Shown here one piece after another: positions 19,762 to 30,107 of a stretch of 64,000 bases of DNA. Every line of letters starts with the position of its first letter. Within the stretch, counting starts at the first letter, position 1. The position numbers and the translations under genes were made by a program. The notes beneath the pieces were generated by a model. The model had not been told where the DNA came from. It did not search any database and saw only the letters and a program-made list of their open reading frames with translations. The stretch comes from Streptococcus sp. 121 (GTDB taxonomy: Bacteria; Bacillota; Bacilli; Lactobacillales; Streptococcaceae), in assembly GCF_016458205.1 (NCBI RefSeq), contig NZ_JAEMED010000002.1, positions 18,962 through 82,961 on the forward strand, written 5' to 3'.

Positions 19762-19933
19762 TAGAATGCCTTCCCTTCCTCCAGGGCCAATTCAAAACCA
19801 AGTAGGAACCGTTAGCCAAGCCCATACTGATCCACCATTTGAAAGGGAGTCCCCAAAGTAGGCTACGGAGATAAGCGGTTGCTAAAAATAGAACATTTAT
19901 AAACACAAGTTTTGTCAAAATTTTCCCTTTCAT
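19751..19933 (-). CDS. small two-helix membrane protein
   Basis: 60 residues from ATG at 19933, chosen because AGGAGG lies nine bases before it; an upstream ATG at 19957 has no such site. Two hydrophobic stretches (about 8-27 and 33-47) and a basic tail (WPWRKGRH). The 3' end overlaps repeat copy B2, so the last few residues may come from the repeat. No family recognised. Confidence 0.55.
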   Translation of the reverse strand: MKGKILTKLVFINVLFLATAYLRSLLWGLPFKWWISMGLANGSYLVLNWPWRKGRHSNTH

Positions 19934-20110
19934 CTCCACCGTCCTCCTAGTCTTCATATAAGAAAAGGGGCTGAGTACAAAGTACCAGTCTCGAACTTTT
20001 ATTTAGCAAAAACTCTTTGACGCAGTGCTTGATTCGGTCAAACAGCTAAAAGGCTGTTTGAGGTATCAGATAGGAGTGCGAAGCAAATAACAATTGTTTG
20101 CTTTTACTGA

Positions 20111-20511
20111 GGAGGTTGGGACAAAAGTCTCAACCATCCTATTTTAGTTAGTGAATTCACTTTGACACAGTGGTTGATTGGTACTTTCGTTCGCTTTTAT
20201 TGAGAGAACATTTCATGTTCTCTTATCCAGATACTCAAAGAGTCAATGCCTGACTCTTTGACCTCCGAAAATAACCGAATCAACTTTGACATGAACTTCG
20301 TTCATTTCATCTATAAACTCTACAGGCATTCACCATGCCTTTAGACCGAAGGTGATACAAACAGTCTGGGAAGAGACTGTTTGTACCTGAGCCTAACAAT
20401 AAAAAGAGCGAGGTCGATTTTGGGAAAAATCATTTCAGCTTACAACTTGCAATAAAGACTTGTAACGAACTCTTCATTAATCAACGGAGTTCTTTCCCAC
20501 TCCCTCTCAAA
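20111..20511. repeat. 0.4-kb composite hairpin repeat D, copy 1
   Basis: Non-coding, a chain of hairpins: GGTTGGGACAAAAGTC, GAGAACATTTCATGTTCTC, CAAAGAGTCA / TGACTCTTTG, ATGAACTTCGTTCAT, AAACAGTCT / AGACTGTTT. A diverged copy lies inverted at 45951-46343. A shorter related piece (GACGCAGTGCTTGATTCGGT) lies just before it at 20019-20040. The remaining part of 19958-20110 has no gene. Confidence 0.7.
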
Positions 20512-21619
20512 TATCCGTATCTAACTGTTTTCGCATTTGATTTTCTTTATGGTGTTCATATAGTTCCCAAGCGAATTTCACAATTTCTTTTAAAATCGAA
20601 TATAAAGGTATGGCAACAATCATGCCTACGATTCCGTAAATATTACTTGATAACAAAAGTAAGACCATGATGGTAATTGGATGAACCTTCATTACCCCAC
20701 CCACAATCCGAGGATAGAGAATATTCCCATCCACCTGTTGAAGGATTAGCATGTAAATCAATGCCATCAGCATTTTCTGTGGATCCAAAAAGGCATAGGT
20801 AATCAACATGGGAATCATCCCAATCGTGGGACCCACATAGGGGATCAGATTACACACCCCTTGAAAGATGGCAAAGACCAAAGCATAACGAATGCCGATA
20901 ATCGAATAACCGGTTAAAGTGAGTGTAAAAATAATCAAGGCATCAATCGAAATTCCACTGATATAGCGTGCGATGGTCTTATTCAAAGTAATCAATAAGG
21001 AGGCAATATCCAAAGAATCACGTTTTAAGACTGTCCGTTGCAACATGGGAAGAAGTTTCTTTCCATCCAATAAGAAATAAACCAGAAAAATAGGAGTCAT
21101 GATCAAAATGAAAGCCGTATTAATAACCGCCGAAAAGAGACTTCCAATACTGGTCGTAACATTATTCAGGATATTTTGTAAAATATCCACATAAGATAAG
21201 TTCAAGTCTGCAACCGTTTTCTGAATATCAACATTCCTTAAAATCGGCTCTTCAGCGAGATGATTCACTAGAGACTGGGCTTCACGGTAGATTCCCTGAC
21301 TCGCATAAATCAAACTCGTTAGCTGATTGATCAAAATTGGGAGTAAATAAACCACCGCCCAAACAAGGAGACCAATCAAACCAGCAACAGCCAACAAACT
21401 CCCAAGACCACGTTTGATTTTAAAAACTCTTTCTAAAAACTCAACCAGGGGATTGGTGATGTAATAAAAAAAAGCTGCCAAAAGGAACGGAATTAAAATG
21501 GTGTTTAGTACCCGAACAGCCGGTGTAATAATCTCCCCCATTTCCCTCCATAAAAAGAGAACCAGACTACAGAGAAGAATTTCGACAGTCCAGAAAAATA
21601 ATTTACTCTTTTGAAACAT
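20507..21619 (-). CDS. AI-2E family transporter
   Basis: 370 residues with seven or eight membrane helices and a larger middle loop (about 90-150), the layout of the AI-2E/PerM family (COG0628). The conserved GVCNLIPYVGPTIGMIP segment near residue 260 is clear. Members have been linked to AI-2 export or to Na+/H+ exchange, so the substrate is open. C-terminus is hydrophilic. Ends inside the edge of repeat D. Confidence 0.85.
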   Translation of the reverse strand: MFQKSKLFFWTVEILLCSLVLFLWREMGEIITPAVRVLNTILIPFLLAAFFYYITNPLVEFLERVFKIKRGLGSLLAVAGLIGLLVWAVVYLLPILINQLTSLIYASQGIYREAQSLVNHLAEEPILRNVDIQKTVADLNLSYVDILQNILNNVTTSIGSLFSAVINTAFILIMTPIFLVYFLLDGKKLLPMLQRTVLKRDSLDIASLLITLNKTIARYISGISIDALIIFTLTLTGYSIIGIRYALVFAIFQGVCNLIPYVGPTIGMIPMLITYAFLDPQKMLMALIYMLILQQVDGNILYPRIVGGVMKVHPITIMVLLLLSSNIYGIVGMIVAIPLYSILKEIVKFAWELYEHHKENQMRKQLDTDI

Positions 21620-21641
21620 AGCGTCCTCCTCTCCTTATTCT

Positions 21642-21700
21642 AGCACAAATGTGGTATGATTTTAGAAGAATATTTCAATCCAAGAAAGAGGTGTCCTTTC
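21642..21700 (+). promoter_or_regulatory. promoter deciding the start of the glycosyltransferase gene
   Basis: Extended -10 TGGTATGAT (TATGAT at 21654-21659), so transcription starts near 21666, and RBS AAGAGGTG lies at 21685-21692. An ATG at 21656 falls inside the -10 and cannot be the start; GTG at 21701 fits. Confidence 0.6.
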
Positions 21701-23245
21701 GTGCGCCGTTTTTTTAACTATCTGGGTCAGTTTGGGACTTATCTCGTTCTCTTGCTGGCCGGGCTCTTTTGTGCCTTCTTTAGTTTTTCAACTCTTTTTG
21801 TAACCACTTTTATCCCTATAAAAATTTCCGAGGGAGTCCTTTTTCAAGTCAATCCCTGGTATTTTTTCCCCTGTTTGCTCCTGTTCCTATGGGGCTTGCT
21901 GCGACTTGCCCCTATTTTTGAAAGAATTTCCGACAAGCAATTCTTCAGATTCCTAACCATCCTCTATATCGTCATGGGGGCCTACCTTCTCTTCAACGTG
22001 GAAGGTCAGATTCGAGCGGATGCCAAGCACGTTTACAAGGCAGCCCTGGCTTTCAATCAAGGCGATTTTGAATCCCTGACTACAATTGGGGCCTACATGT
22101 ATCGAAATCCTCATCAACTAGGTCTTCTGAGTTTGGAGCGAATTTACGCTGCTATCCTCCCCACGACCTACCTCGCCTTTGGAATGAACCTGGTCTGGAC
22201 CCTGACCAATAACTATTTGATCTGGAGATTGGGACGAACCTGGGGATTCAGTCAACTGGCAAGAAATTATCTCCTCTTTTTCAGTTTTGCCTTTCTTCCC
22301 CACTTCTTCTTTATTCTCTTTGTTTATGGAAGTACCGTCGGACTGACTGCTTGTCTCCTCGCTTTAACGTTTTATCAAACCTTTGCCCGTAAGGAACAGC
22401 TTAGATATGGATTTCTGACAGCTCTATTTCTGGGCCTAGCCTGTGTCATTCGAAACAACTATATGATTTTTGGATTAACCATCCTAGGAATTCTAACCCT
22501 CTCTATTCTTAAAGAGTTCACTTGGAAAAAAGTTCTGGTTGGAATTTCTTGTATCATTTGCATGGTTGGTATGAACAAGGCAGTTCTTTCCTATTACGAA
22601 GGGGTTATCGGACAGGAGATTAGCCCAGGTACTCCTAAAATTGCCTATGTGACCATGGGGCTTAGGGATGACCCAGATCGAAAAACCCTAGGAGGTTGGT
22701 ACGATGGCTACAATACCAAAATCCTCCAGCGGAATAATTTTAATGAGGAGCAGGCCACAGAAATGGCCAAGCGTGATCTCCGAAAACGTATTGTCACCTT
22801 CATTAAAGATCCTATCTATGCCTTTCGTTTTTTCTTTCAAAAGATTTATTCGACTTGGACCGAACCGACCTTCCAGTCCATTTGGACGGGGCCCAATCGT
22901 TGGGAACGAAATCAGGAAACCTTCACGCCCCTCCTACAATCTCTTTATGAAGGGCGTACCGCCTATCGAATCTTCCATTTTTCAATGAGCCTACTCTTGT
23001 GGACAATCTACTCTTTCGCTGGTCTTTACCTTTTTCACCTGTTCCGGAAAATCCAACCTGATTTTCCTTCCACTCAGTTAGCAGGCGCCATATTCCTAAT
23101 GGGTGGTTTTCTCTTTCACCTAATCTGGGAAACGAAGAGCCAGTACGTCTACATGTATATTCTTCTTTTAACTCCTTATGCAGCTCAAGGAGTTGAACTC
23201 ACGCTTTCTTATTTAAATAAAAAGAAAAAAGCTAACAGAACCTAA
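21701..23245 (+). CDS. polytopic GT-C-type glycosyltransferase (TIGR03766-like)
   Basis: 514 residues from GTG at 21701. About eleven membrane helices with a larger outside loop after the last third (YEGVIGQEISPGTPKIAY ... GGWYDGYNTK). The loop after the third helix (NVEGQIRADAKHVYKAA ... GDFESLTTIGAYMYRNPHQ) has the acidic residues expected at a GT-C active site using a lipid-linked donor. It matches my memory of the TIGR03766 family of Gram-positive membrane glycosyltransferases. Acceptor unknown; wall polymer or glycolipid decoration is likely. Confidence 0.7.
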   Translation: MRRFFNYLGQFGTYLVLLLAGLFCAFFSFSTLFVTTFIPIKISEGVLFQVNPWYFFPCLLLFLWGLLRLAPIFERISDKQFFRFLTILYIVMGAYLLFNVEGQIRADAKHVYKAALAFNQGDFESLTTIGAYMYRNPHQLGLLSLERIYAAILPTTYLAFGMNLVWTLTNNYLIWRLGRTWGFSQLARNYLLFFSFAFLPHFFFILFVYGSTVGLTACLLALTFYQTFARKEQLRYGFLTALFLGLACVIRNNYMIFGLTILGILTLSILKEFTWKKVLVGISCIICMVGMNKAVLSYYEGVIGQEISPGTPKIAYVTMGLRDDPDRKTLGGWYDGYNTKILQRNNFNEEQATEMAKRDLRKRIVTFIKDPIYAFRFFFQKIYSTWTEPTFQSIWTGPNRWERNQETFTPLLQSLYEGRTAYRIFHFSMSLLLWTIYSFAGLYLFHLFRKIQPDFPSTQLAGAIFLMGGFLFHLIWETKSQYVYMYILLLTPYAAQGVELTLSYLNKKKKANRT

Positions 23246-23273
23246 AAAAATCGACCGAGGGTCGATTTTTTTA
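23244..23273. terminator. convergent terminator
   Basis: AAAAAAATCGACC / GGTCGATTTTTTT hairpin between the glycosyltransferase gene and folD; works in both directions. Confidence 0.85.
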
Positions 23274-24119
23274 GTCCTTGGTATCTGCCGCAGCCTGAAA
23301 GGTCTGCTCTAAAAGCATGGCAATGGTCATAGGGCCTACGCCACCTGGAACAGGTGTTAGGAAAGCGGCTTTGTTCTTGACAGCCTCAAAGTCTACATCG
23401 CCAATCAATTTACCTTCATCATTGCGATTCATTCCCACATCAATGACAACCGCACCCTCTTTGACAAAGTCAGGACCCACAAAATGCCCTCGACCAATGG
23501 CTACAACCAAGATATCTGCATCACTAGCTAATTGGGCTAGATTTTCGGTTTTAGAATGAGCAATGGTAACCGTCGCATCTGCTGCCAGCAACATCTCCGC
23601 CATAGGCTTACCAACAATATTACTCCGACCAATCACCACCGCTTTTTTACCAGCAGGATTGATTCCGTATTCCTCAAGCAGTGCCATAATTCCAGCTGGT
23701 GTTGAAGGAACTCGTAGAGGATCCCCTGTCCACAACCGTCCTACATTGAAAGGATGAAAGCCATCAACATCCTTAGCAGGATCGATTGCTTCTAGGACTA
23801 AATCTTCCCGAATTTGAGCTGGTAATGGGAGTTGAACGAGGATACCATGCACAGAAGTATCTTGATTCAATTCATCCAACAAGGACAGAAGTTTATCTTC
23901 AGACAGGTCTGCAGGATAGCGTAGAATACGGCTTTCAAATCCAGCCTCAACCGCGGCCTTTTCCTTGTTGCGAACATAAACTTGACTAGCCGGATTTTCC
24001 CCAACCAAAACGACAACTAAACAAGGCCGAATCCCTTGTTCCTTGATTAATGCTGCTGTCTTCTCAGCCAGCACAGCCCGTTTTTTTAGGGCTAGTTCTT
24101 TACCATTCAAGACCTGCAT
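23271..24119 (-). CDS. folD: methylenetetrahydrofolate dehydrogenase / cyclohydrolase
   Basis: 282 residues. Interconverts 5,10-methylene-THF, methenyl-THF and 10-formyl-THF with NADP. Substrate-site Tyr and Lys in ASQVYVRNKEKAA, signature GILVQLPLP, Rossmann GRSNIVGKPMA and the ending FLTPVPGGVGPMTIAMLL are all present. It follows the ABC transporter ATPase gene by 15 bases, an order also known from pneumococcus. Confidence 0.96.
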   Translation of the reverse strand: MQVLNGKELALKKRAVLAEKTAALIKEQGIRPCLVVVLVGENPASQVYVRNKEKAAVEAGFESRILRYPADLSEDKLLSLLDELNQDTSVHGILVQLPLPAQIREDLVLEAIDPAKDVDGFHPFNVGRLWTGDPLRVPSTPAGIMALLEEYGINPAGKKAVVIGRSNIVGKPMAEMLLAADATVTIAHSKTENLAQLASDADILVVAIGRGHFVGPDFVKEGAVVIDVGMNRNDEGKLIGDVDFEAVKNKAAFLTPVPGGVGPMTIAMLLEQTFQAAADTKD

Positions 24120-24134
24120 CTGAGACCTCCTTTT

Positions 24135-24869
24135 TTATAAGACCTTACTTAAGAAATCACGAGTCCGTTCTTCTTGGCTATTATCAAAGATAGCTTCTGG
24201 ACTGCCATCTTCGACTACAACACCTCCGTCCATGAAGATAACCCGATCGGCTACTTCACGGGCGAAGCCCATCTCATGGGTCACAATCACCATGGTCATA
24301 CCTGACTCCGCTAATTCTTGCATAACCGCCAAAACTTCACCAACCATCTCTGGGTCCAAGGCTGAAGTTGGTTCATCAAACAAAAGTAAATCTGGATCCA
24401 TGGCAAGGCCACGCGCAATTGCAATCCGCTGCTGCTGCCCACCTGAAAGGGACTGCGGGTAAGCATTCGCCTTATCCGGCAGACCAACTTTGGTTAAAAG
24501 CTCTCTTCCTTTTTCCTCTGCCTCAGCCTTATCCATTCCTTTCGTTTTAATCGGTGAAAGAGTGATATTTTCCAAAACTGTCATATTCGGAAAAAGATTA
24601 AATTGTTGGAATACCATTCCCATCTTTTCCCTCATCTTAAAGAGGTCGTTTTTGGAATCGGTAATATCAACTCCTTCAAAATAGACATGGCCCTTGGTCG
24701 CTTCCTCTAAGAGATTCATGGAACGTAGCAAGGTTGATTTTCCACTCCCTGAAGGACCGATGATAACGACCACTTCTCCTCGATGAATTTCTAAATCAAT
24801 TCCTTTTAAAACCTCATTTTTTCCGAAATATTTGTGGAGGTCTTCAATTTTTAAAATGGTTTCCATCAT
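24135..24869 (-). CDS. polar amino acid ABC transporter, ATP-binding protein
   Basis: 244 residues. Walker [10 protein letters not shown] (about 37-45), Q-loop [10 protein letters not shown], signature [16 protein letters not shown], Walker [15 protein letters not shown]-loop THE. The sequence is of the GlnQ/HisP class for polar amino acids. Starts one base into the stop of the permease gene, so they are coupled. No substrate-binding protein is encoded nearby. Confidence 0.92.
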   Translation of the reverse strand: MMETILKIEDLHKYFGKNEVLKGIDLEIHRGEVVVIIGPSGSGKSTLLRSMNLLEEATKGHVYFEGVDITDSKNDLFKMREKMGMVFQQFNLFPNMTVLENITLSPIKTKGMDKAEAEEKGRELLTKVGLPDKANAYPQSLSGGQQQRIAIARGLAMDPDLLLFDEPTSALDPEMVGEVLAVMQELAESGMTMVIVTHEMGFAREVADRVIFMDGGVVVEDGSPEAIFDNSQEERTRDFLSKVL

Positions 24870-25552
24870 TATTTTTTCTCCTCTTGTTTGAGTCGATTTT
24901 CGAATGTTTTCAATAGTAAACCTAAAATGCTAGTCAAGGCCAGATAATAAGCTGCTGCTACCAATAATGGTGTGAGAGCTTGATAGGTTGTGGTCGCAAC
25001 AGTCTGTGCTCCATTCCACAACTCCATGACTCCAATCGTCGCAAGTAACGAACTATCCTTAACAATGGTCACAAACTCATTTCCCAAGGCAGGCAAAATA
25101 TTTTTCACCGCCTGCGGAAGCACAACATAACGCATGGCATTCGCCGGACGGATTCCCAAGGAATAAGCTGCTTCCAATTGCCCTTTTGGAACTGCGTTAA
25201 TCCCGGCCCGAACAGTCTCCGAAACATAGGCCCCAGAGTTCATAGAAAGAATAACAATCCCTGGAATCAGACGCGTAAGATCCACCTGTAAGATACCGAT
25301 TTGAATGGATGGCGCCGTCAAATGTGTCAAAGCAAATGCAATCATAATCTGAACCAGCATGGGAGTTCCCCGAAAGACCCAGACATAGATATTGGCAATC
25401 CAACGCAAGATAGTCCACTTAGATCGTTGCGCAAAAGCCAAAAGGACTCCTAAAATGGTTCCAAAGAAGACGACAAAAACCGATACAAAAATGGTTACCA
25501 GAGCTCCATAGTTAAAATAAGGGAGAAACTGGGGTAAAAATGAAAATGACAT
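24869..25552 (-). CDS. polar amino acid ABC transporter, permease
   Basis: 227 residues from ATG at 25552 (RBS AAGGGA five bases upstream; a TTG at 25567 is less likely). HisM-type permease with five membrane helices and the EAA loop [23 protein letters not shown] interrupted here at 'AAYSLG'. Pairs with the overlapping ATPase. It lacks a fused binding domain, so a separate solute-binding lipoprotein must be encoded elsewhere. Confidence 0.9.
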   Translation of the reverse strand: MSFSFLPQFLPYFNYGALVTIFVSVFVVFFGTILGVLLAFAQRSKWTILRWIANIYVWVFRGTPMLVQIMIAFALTHLTAPSIQIGILQVDLTRLIPGIVILSMNSGAYVSETVRAGINAVPKGQLEAAYSLGIRPANAMRYVVLPQAVKNILPALGNEFVTIVKDSSLLATIGVMELWNGAQTVATTTYQALTPLLVAAAYYLALTSILGLLLKTFENRLKQEEKK

Positions 25553-25639
25553 GAAATTCCCTTCCAATAAAAAATGTAAATATCCATTATTCTACCAAAA
25601 AGCCCACAAGCAAACAAGCTGAACCCGATTTTCCTGCAA

Positions 25640-25692
25640 AAAAGGATGGGGCAAGCTGATCCTTAGTTTAGATCCTTCTCACCCCATCCTTT
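25640..25692 (-). terminator. terminator after the DUF1797 gene
   Basis: AAAGGATGGGG / CCCCATCCTTT stem with an inner hairpin, followed on the minus strand by TTTTTT. Confidence 0.75.
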
Positions 25693-25701
25693 CTGCATCT
25701 A

Positions 25702-25932
25702 TTAATACAATAGTTCGTAGATTTCCATTGCAATCAAGTCAATACTATCGAAAGTGAACGTTTCACGCGCTTCAACATCACGCAAGGTGAAAATTGAGCC
25801 CAGTTCTTCATCCTGACTATAGGAAACTTCGGCTACAACTACACCGTCACGCTCAAAATTCCGTTTCAAATTTCCGCCATCTGTCGCCATTTTTTCAAGA
25901 CGATTGATAATGCGTACCAAATGTGATTCCAT
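25702..25932 (-). CDS. DUF1797 (YkuJ-like) protein
   Basis: 76 residues: an N-terminal helix (SHLVRIINRLEKMA), then strands with DGVVVAEVSY and ETFTFDSIDLIAMEIYELLY. This fits the small YkuJ/DUF1797 family of Firmicutes, whose role is unknown. It lies between clpE and the ABC transporter genes on the minus strand, as in pneumococcus, and has its own terminator. Confidence 0.85.
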   Translation of the reverse strand: MESHLVRIINRLEKMATDGGNLKRNFERDGVVVAEVSYSQDEELGSIFTLRDVEARETFTFDSIDLIAMEIYELLY

Positions 25933-25989
25933 TACATTTCTCCTGTTTCCTTAATTCTTACCTAGTATACCATAGAATAGGGTAAATTT

Positions 25990-26589
25990 CTAGGAGACTT
26001 CTTCACTCAAACCCAATTCCTGTAAATTTTCACACTCCCAGATTGCCTTGGGCACTTCTATCGTTACATCTTTAGACCCTAAATCCTTTTCCATCCAAAT
26101 CATATCATACCAGCGCTGGAATTTGAAACCAACTTGTGGAAAATGCGCCACCTGCACATAGCCTCGTTTCGCATGAAAAATCTGACTGGCCACAGAACTG
26201 TACGGATCGTCCTCCTGTCCTAAGCCAATGCAGGCCTTAACAGATAGGATTCCCATAGCTTTGAGACAAGTTTCTAGCCGATCATAGAGTAAGTGTCCGA
26301 GTCCTCTTCCTTTTTCTTGAGGAGACAAATAAATAGTCGATTCTACTGCCCATGCGTAGGCGGCTGCAGAACGAAAAGGGCCCGCATAAGCATAACCGAG
26401 GATCTTGCCATCTACTTCTACCACTAAATAGGGATAAAAGGACTGGATATGGTCCATCCGATCCCGGAATTCAGCTAGACTAGGGACTTGATGCTCAAAG
26501 GATATCGCAGTTTCCTGGACATAGTAGGCATAGATTTCCAAAAGAGCAGGGGCATCCTCGCTGCGGGCAAGTCTTACGGTTTCATTCAT
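25990..26589 (-). CDS. GNAT N-acetyltransferase (phosphinothricin acetyltransferase-like)
   Basis: 199 residues. GNAT core with VRLARSEDAPALLEIYAYYV at the start, acetyl-CoA loop QEKGRGLGHLLYDRLE and HAKRGYVQVAHFPQVGFKFQRWYD typical of the Pat/Bar subgroup. The usual length is about 165-180; a C-terminal tail of about 25 residues is extra. Substrate not shown. Confidence 0.85.
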   Translation of the reverse strand: MNETVRLARSEDAPALLEIYAYYVQETAISFEHQVPSLAEFRDRMDHIQSFYPYLVVEVDGKILGYAYAGPFRSAAAYAWAVESTIYLSPQEKGRGLGHLLYDRLETCLKAMGILSVKACIGLGQEDDPYSSVASQIFHAKRGYVQVAHFPQVGFKFQRWYDMIWMEKDLGSKDVTIEVPKAIWECENLQELGLSEEVS

Positions 26590-26660
26590 TGTTGTCTCCT
26601 TTCTTTTATTCTAAAGCATGAGCCTGAATGGGTCAAGTAGTTCCTTTTCATAGTTTTTAC

Positions 26661-26719
26661 TTGCAATGTTGCAAAAAGGTGTTATAATCATAGTAGATTA
26701 CATTTGACCTTTATTGACC
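26661..26719 (+). promoter_or_regulatory. clpE promoter with CtsR operator
   Basis: -35 TTGCAA (26661-26666), 16 bases, -10 TATAAT (26683-26688). Just downstream, 26703-26719 reads TTTGACCTTTATTGACC, whose complement GGTCAATAAAGGTCAAA is the direct heptad repeat bound by CtsR. A third partial heptad (AGGTCA) follows. clpE should thus be strongly repressed until heat or antibiotic stress. Confidence 0.85.
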
Positions 26720-26751
26720 AATTGAGGTCATGACCAAAGAAAGGAAGATCT

Positions 26752-28962
26752 ATGCTTTGTCAAAATTGTAAAATGAACGAGGCGACCATTCACTTGTATA
26801 CAAATATTAATGGTCACCAGCAACAAGTTGATTTGTGTCAAAACTGTTATCAAATTATGAAATCCGATCCGAATGCGTCCTTGCTTAAAGGTTTGAGTGG
26901 GAACGCCAATAGTAACGATCCTTTTGGCGACTTTTTCCAAAATTTGGGCAACTTCCAACGTCCGGAACAAGAAGAAACTGGAAACCGTCCTGGACAACGC
27001 GAACGGGCCAGTCAATCCAAACCTCGACCAAAAGGAATTTTAGATGAATTTGGTATCAATGTCACTGACATTGCTAAACGAGGTGATATCGATCCTGTGA
27101 TCGGACGGGATGAGGAAATCATTCGGGTTATCGAAATCCTCAATCGGCGGACCAAGAACAATCCTGTCCTAATCGGGGAACCAGGGGTTGGTAAAACCGC
27201 TGTTGTTGAAGGTCTCGCCCAAAAAATTGTGGATGGGGATGTCCCACAAAAACTACAATCGAAACAAGTCATTCGCTTAGATATGGTGAGTCTGGTTCAA
27301 GGTACTGGAATCCGTGGTCAATTCGAAGAACGAATGCAAAAGTTGATGGAAGAGATTCGTCAACGTGATGACATCATTCTCTTCATTGATGAAATCCATG
27401 AAATCGTCGGAGCAGGGAATGCGGGCGATGGCAATATGGATGCAGGGAATATCTTGAAACCAGCTTTGGCACGTGGAGAATTGCAACTGGTTGGTGCAAC
27501 AACCCTCAATGAATATCGCATTATCGAAAAAGACGCAGCCTTAGAACGCCGGATGCAACCAGTCAAGGTTGAAGAACCAACTGTTAAGGAAACCTTAATT
27601 ATCCTTAAAGGAATCCAAAAAAAATACGAGGACTACCACCATGTAAAATACACGGATGAGGCTATTGAGGCAGCAGCTGTCTTATCGAACCGCTATATCC
27701 AAGACCGTTTCTTACCAGATAAAGCTATTGACCTCTTGGATGAAGCGGGGTCAAAAATGAATCTAACCCTAACTTTTGTTGATCCAAAAGAATTGGATGA
27801 GCGTTTAATTGAAGCGGAACGTCTTAAAGCTCAGGCAACCCGGGACGAGGATTACGAAAAAGCAGCCTACTACCGCGATCAAATCGCCAAATACAAGGAA
27901 TTGCAAAAAACCGAAATCCACGACCAGGACATGCCAATTATCACCGAAAAAGCAATCGAGGCCATCATTGAGCAAAAAACAAATATCCCTGTAGGTGACC
28001 TAAAGGAAAAAGAACAATCCCAATTAGTCAACCTTGCTGATGATTTGAAAGCCCATGTGATTGGACAGAATCCTGCTATCGATAAAATTGCCAAAGCCAT
28101 CCGTCGTAACCGGGTTGGATTGGGAAGTCCTAATCGTCCAATCGGTAGCTTCCTCTTTGTTGGTCCTACCGGGGTTGGTAAGACAGAACTCTCCAAACAA
28201 TTGGCCGTGGAACTCTTTGGTTCCGCAGACAGCATGATTCGCTTCGATATGAGTGAGTACATGGAAAAACATAGTGTCGCTAAGCTAGTTGGAGCACCTC
28301 CAGGCTATGTTGGCTATGATGAGGCCGGACAATTGACCGAAAAAGTTCGACGCAATCCCTATTCTCTTGTTCTCTTAGATGAGATTGAGAAGGCCCATCC
28401 AGATGTGATGCATATGTTCCTGCAAGTTCTTGACGATGGTCGCTTGACTGACGGTCAAGGCCGGACAGTCAGCTTCAAAGATACCATCATCATCATGACC
28501 TCTAATGCTGGTACTGGTAAAGTCGAAGCCTCTGTCGGATTTGGAGCGAGCCGTGAAGGCCGAACCAACTCTGTCATGAATGAGCTAGGTAACTTCTTCA
28601 GTCCAGAATTTATGAACCGTTTTGACGGTATCATTGAATTCCAAGCCTTAAGCAAGGAAAATCTCCTTCAGATTGTAGATCTCATGTTGGATGATGTTCG
28701 TGAACGCCTTGGCAAAAACGGGATTCAGCTGAGCGTTACAGATAAAGTCAAGGAAAAATTGGTAGACCTTGGATACGATCCAAAAATGGGAGCTCGCCCA
28801 CTTCGTAGAACCATTCAAGACCACATAGAAGACGCCATCACCGATTTCTACTTGGAGAATCCTCAAGACAAGGACCTCAAAGCAGTGATGCAAAGTGGAC
28901 AGATCATCATTAAATCTACCCAAAAAGTGGAACAAGAAACCGAAACAGTAGAATCTGAATAA
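26752..28962 (+). CDS. clpE: ATP-dependent Clp protease ATP-binding subunit ClpE
   Basis: 736 residues. N-terminal zinc finger with Cys3, Cys6, Cys29 and Cys32, two AAA+ domains (Walker A GEPGVGKT and GPTGVGKT), a UVR-like segment with [17 protein letters not shown] between them and a C-terminal D2-small domain. These mark ClpE rather than ClpC. It unfolds misfolded proteins for ClpP and helps remove CtsR after stress. The tail after about 715 is acidic. Confidence 0.96.
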   Translation: MLCQNCKMNEATIHLYTNINGHQQQVDLCQNCYQIMKSDPNASLLKGLSGNANSNDPFGDFFQNLGNFQRPEQEETGNRPGQRERASQSKPRPKGILDEFGINVTDIAKRGDIDPVIGRDEEIIRVIEILNRRTKNNPVLIGEPGVGKTAVVEGLAQKIVDGDVPQKLQSKQVIRLDMVSLVQGTGIRGQFEERMQKLMEEIRQRDDIILFIDEIHEIVGAGNAGDGNMDAGNILKPALARGELQLVGATTLNEYRIIEKDAALERRMQPVKVEEPTVKETLIILKGIQKKYEDYHHVKYTDEAIEAAAVLSNRYIQDRFLPDKAIDLLDEAGSKMNLTLTFVDPKELDERLIEAERLKAQATRDEDYEKAAYYRDQIAKYKELQKTEIHDQDMPIITEKAIEAIIEQKTNIPVGDLKEKEQSQLVNLADDLKAHVIGQNPAIDKIAKAIRRNRVGLGSPNRPIGSFLFVGPTGVGKTELSKQLAVELFGSADSMIRFDMSEYMEKHSVAKLVGAPPGYVGYDEAGQLTEKVRRNPYSLVLLDEIEKAHPDVMHMFLQVLDDGRLTDGQGRTVSFKDTIIIMTSNAGTGKVEASVGFGASREGRTNSVMNELGNFFSPEFMNRFDGIIEFQALSKENLLQIVDLMLDDVRERLGKNGIQLSVTDKVKEKLVDLGYDPKMGARPLRRTIQDHIEDAITDFYLENPQDKDLKAVMQSGQIIIKSTQKVEQETETVESE

Positions 28963-28967
28963 GATTG

Positions 28968-28999
28968 ACCAGGGTGGGACAGAAGTCCCATCCTTTTTT
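28968..28999 (+). terminator. clpE terminator
   Basis: GGGTGGGAC / GTCCCATCC hairpin followed by six T. The GGGAC-AGAAGTCCC core recurs in repeat D. Confidence 0.85.
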
Positions 29000-29113
29000 C
29001 GACAGATTCGTAAAATGTGAATTATTTCTCCTTTTTTCTTTTTTTCTAAAGGATGATGGTCCAAAATCATGATATAATAAAGAAAAACAAGTGAATCTTA
29101 GGAAGGTTAACCT

Positions 29114-29566
29114 ATGACAATTCCTCATTTTGGTAAGAAGGATCCTGCTGTGGACTACAAGGTCCGCTATGGAGTTTATGCAGTTGTCCCGGATGCGAGC
29201 AAGGAGCGCGTGATTTTAGTACAGGCTCCAAATGGTGCTTGGTTTCTCCCAGGTGGAGAAATTGAAGCTGGTGAGGATCATCAGGATGCATTGGAGCGAG
29301 AGCTAATTGAAGAATTGGGTTTTACAGCTGAGTTGGGGCAGTATTATGGTCAGGCGGACGAGTACTTCTATTCGAGTCATCGTGATACCCATTATCACAA
29401 TCCAGCTTATATTTATGAAGTCACGTCCTATCAGGAGGTTGGTCAACCCCTGGAGGATTTCAATAATCTAGCATGGTTTTCAGTAGATGAGGCTTTTCTC
29501 CATTTGAAACGGGGAAGTCACCGCTGGGGGCTCCAGCAATGGCAACTCTCACAAAAGTTAGATTAG
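29114..29566 (+). CDS. Nudix hydrolase
   Basis: 150 residues. A fully canonical Nudix box begins at about residue 52: GGEIEAGED then RELIEELGF with the Gx5Ex7REUxEExGU spacing. The start FGKKDPAVDYKVRYGVYAVV resembles streptococcal MutT-like proteins of unknown substrate. An extended -10 (TGATATAAT, ending at 29078) gives it its own promoter. Followed 24 bases on by a DUF1827 gene. Confidence 0.88.
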   Translation: MTIPHFGKKDPAVDYKVRYGVYAVVPDASKERVILVQAPNGAWFLPGGEIEAGEDHQDALERELIEELGFTAELGQYYGQADEYFYSSHRDTHYHNPAYIYEVTSYQEVGQPLEDFNNLAWFSVDEAFLHLKRGSHRWGLQQWQLSQKLD

Positions 29567-29590
29567 AATTTATGATGAAAGGAACAGCTT

Positions 29591-29893
29591 ATGAAATTAA
29601 TTAATACAAATTCCAGTCATAAACAATTGATTCAGAGCCAGCTTGAAAACACAGATGCCACCTTGGTTGAGACGTTTTCAGCTGGAAACACGGACGTCAT
29701 TTTTACCCAGGCACCCAACCACTATGAAATTCTCATTACCAACAAACACCGCGCTATCCGTGAAGTCGAAATTGAAACGATTCGTGACTTTTTCCTTAAA
29801 CGCCGGATCAAATCTGAGGCTATAAAAAAAGAGGATATTAAAACCCTCTACTCAGATAAGTTGATTGAAATTTCGATTCCAATTAATACTTAA
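29591..29893 (+). CDS. DUF1827 family protein
   Basis: 100 residues, mixed alpha/beta, no signal peptide: MKLINTNSSHKQLIQSQLEN at the start and the middle strand YEILITNKHRAIREVEIETI. It fits the streptococcal/enterococcal DUF1827 family, function unknown. RBS AAAGGAACA precedes ATG. Cotranscribed with the Nudix gene. Confidence 0.82.
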   Translation: MKLINTNSSHKQLIQSQLENTDATLVETFSAGNTDVIFTQAPNHYEILITNKHRAIREVEIETIRDFFLKRRIKSEAIKKEDIKTLYSDKLIEISIPINT

Positions 29894-29897
29894 CGAA

Positions 29898-30039
29898 TTT
29901 CAAAATCTGAATACTCGCGGAATTTCAAAAAATTGACGAGGACAGCTGTTGAATGTTAAAGATAAGGCGCGGAAACACGCAAGCAATAAGTTCATCAAAA
30001 AGGCTTGACAAAGTCAGAATTTGAAAAACCAATGAGTAT
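29898..30039. repeat. dispersed repeat family B, copy 3
   Basis: TTTCAAAATCTGAATACTCGCGG at the left (split: first 15 bases shared with other copies) and AGGCTTGACAAAGTCAGAATT and AATGAGTAT at the right. 142 bases, first of three different repeats placed side by side up to 30420. Confidence 0.6.
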
Positions 30040-30045
30040 AATACA

Positions 30046-30083
30046 AAAGAAATCTCTAGCCTTATGACTAGAGATTTCTTTTT
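30046..30083 (+). terminator. terminator hairpin
   Basis: AAAAGAAATCTCTAG / CTAGAGATTTCTTTT perfect 15-bp stem, eight-base loop; it closes the Nudix-DUF1827 transcript beyond repeat B3. Confidence 0.8.
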
Positions 30084-30107
30084 GGTATTGGGGACTGATA
30101 CTCATTC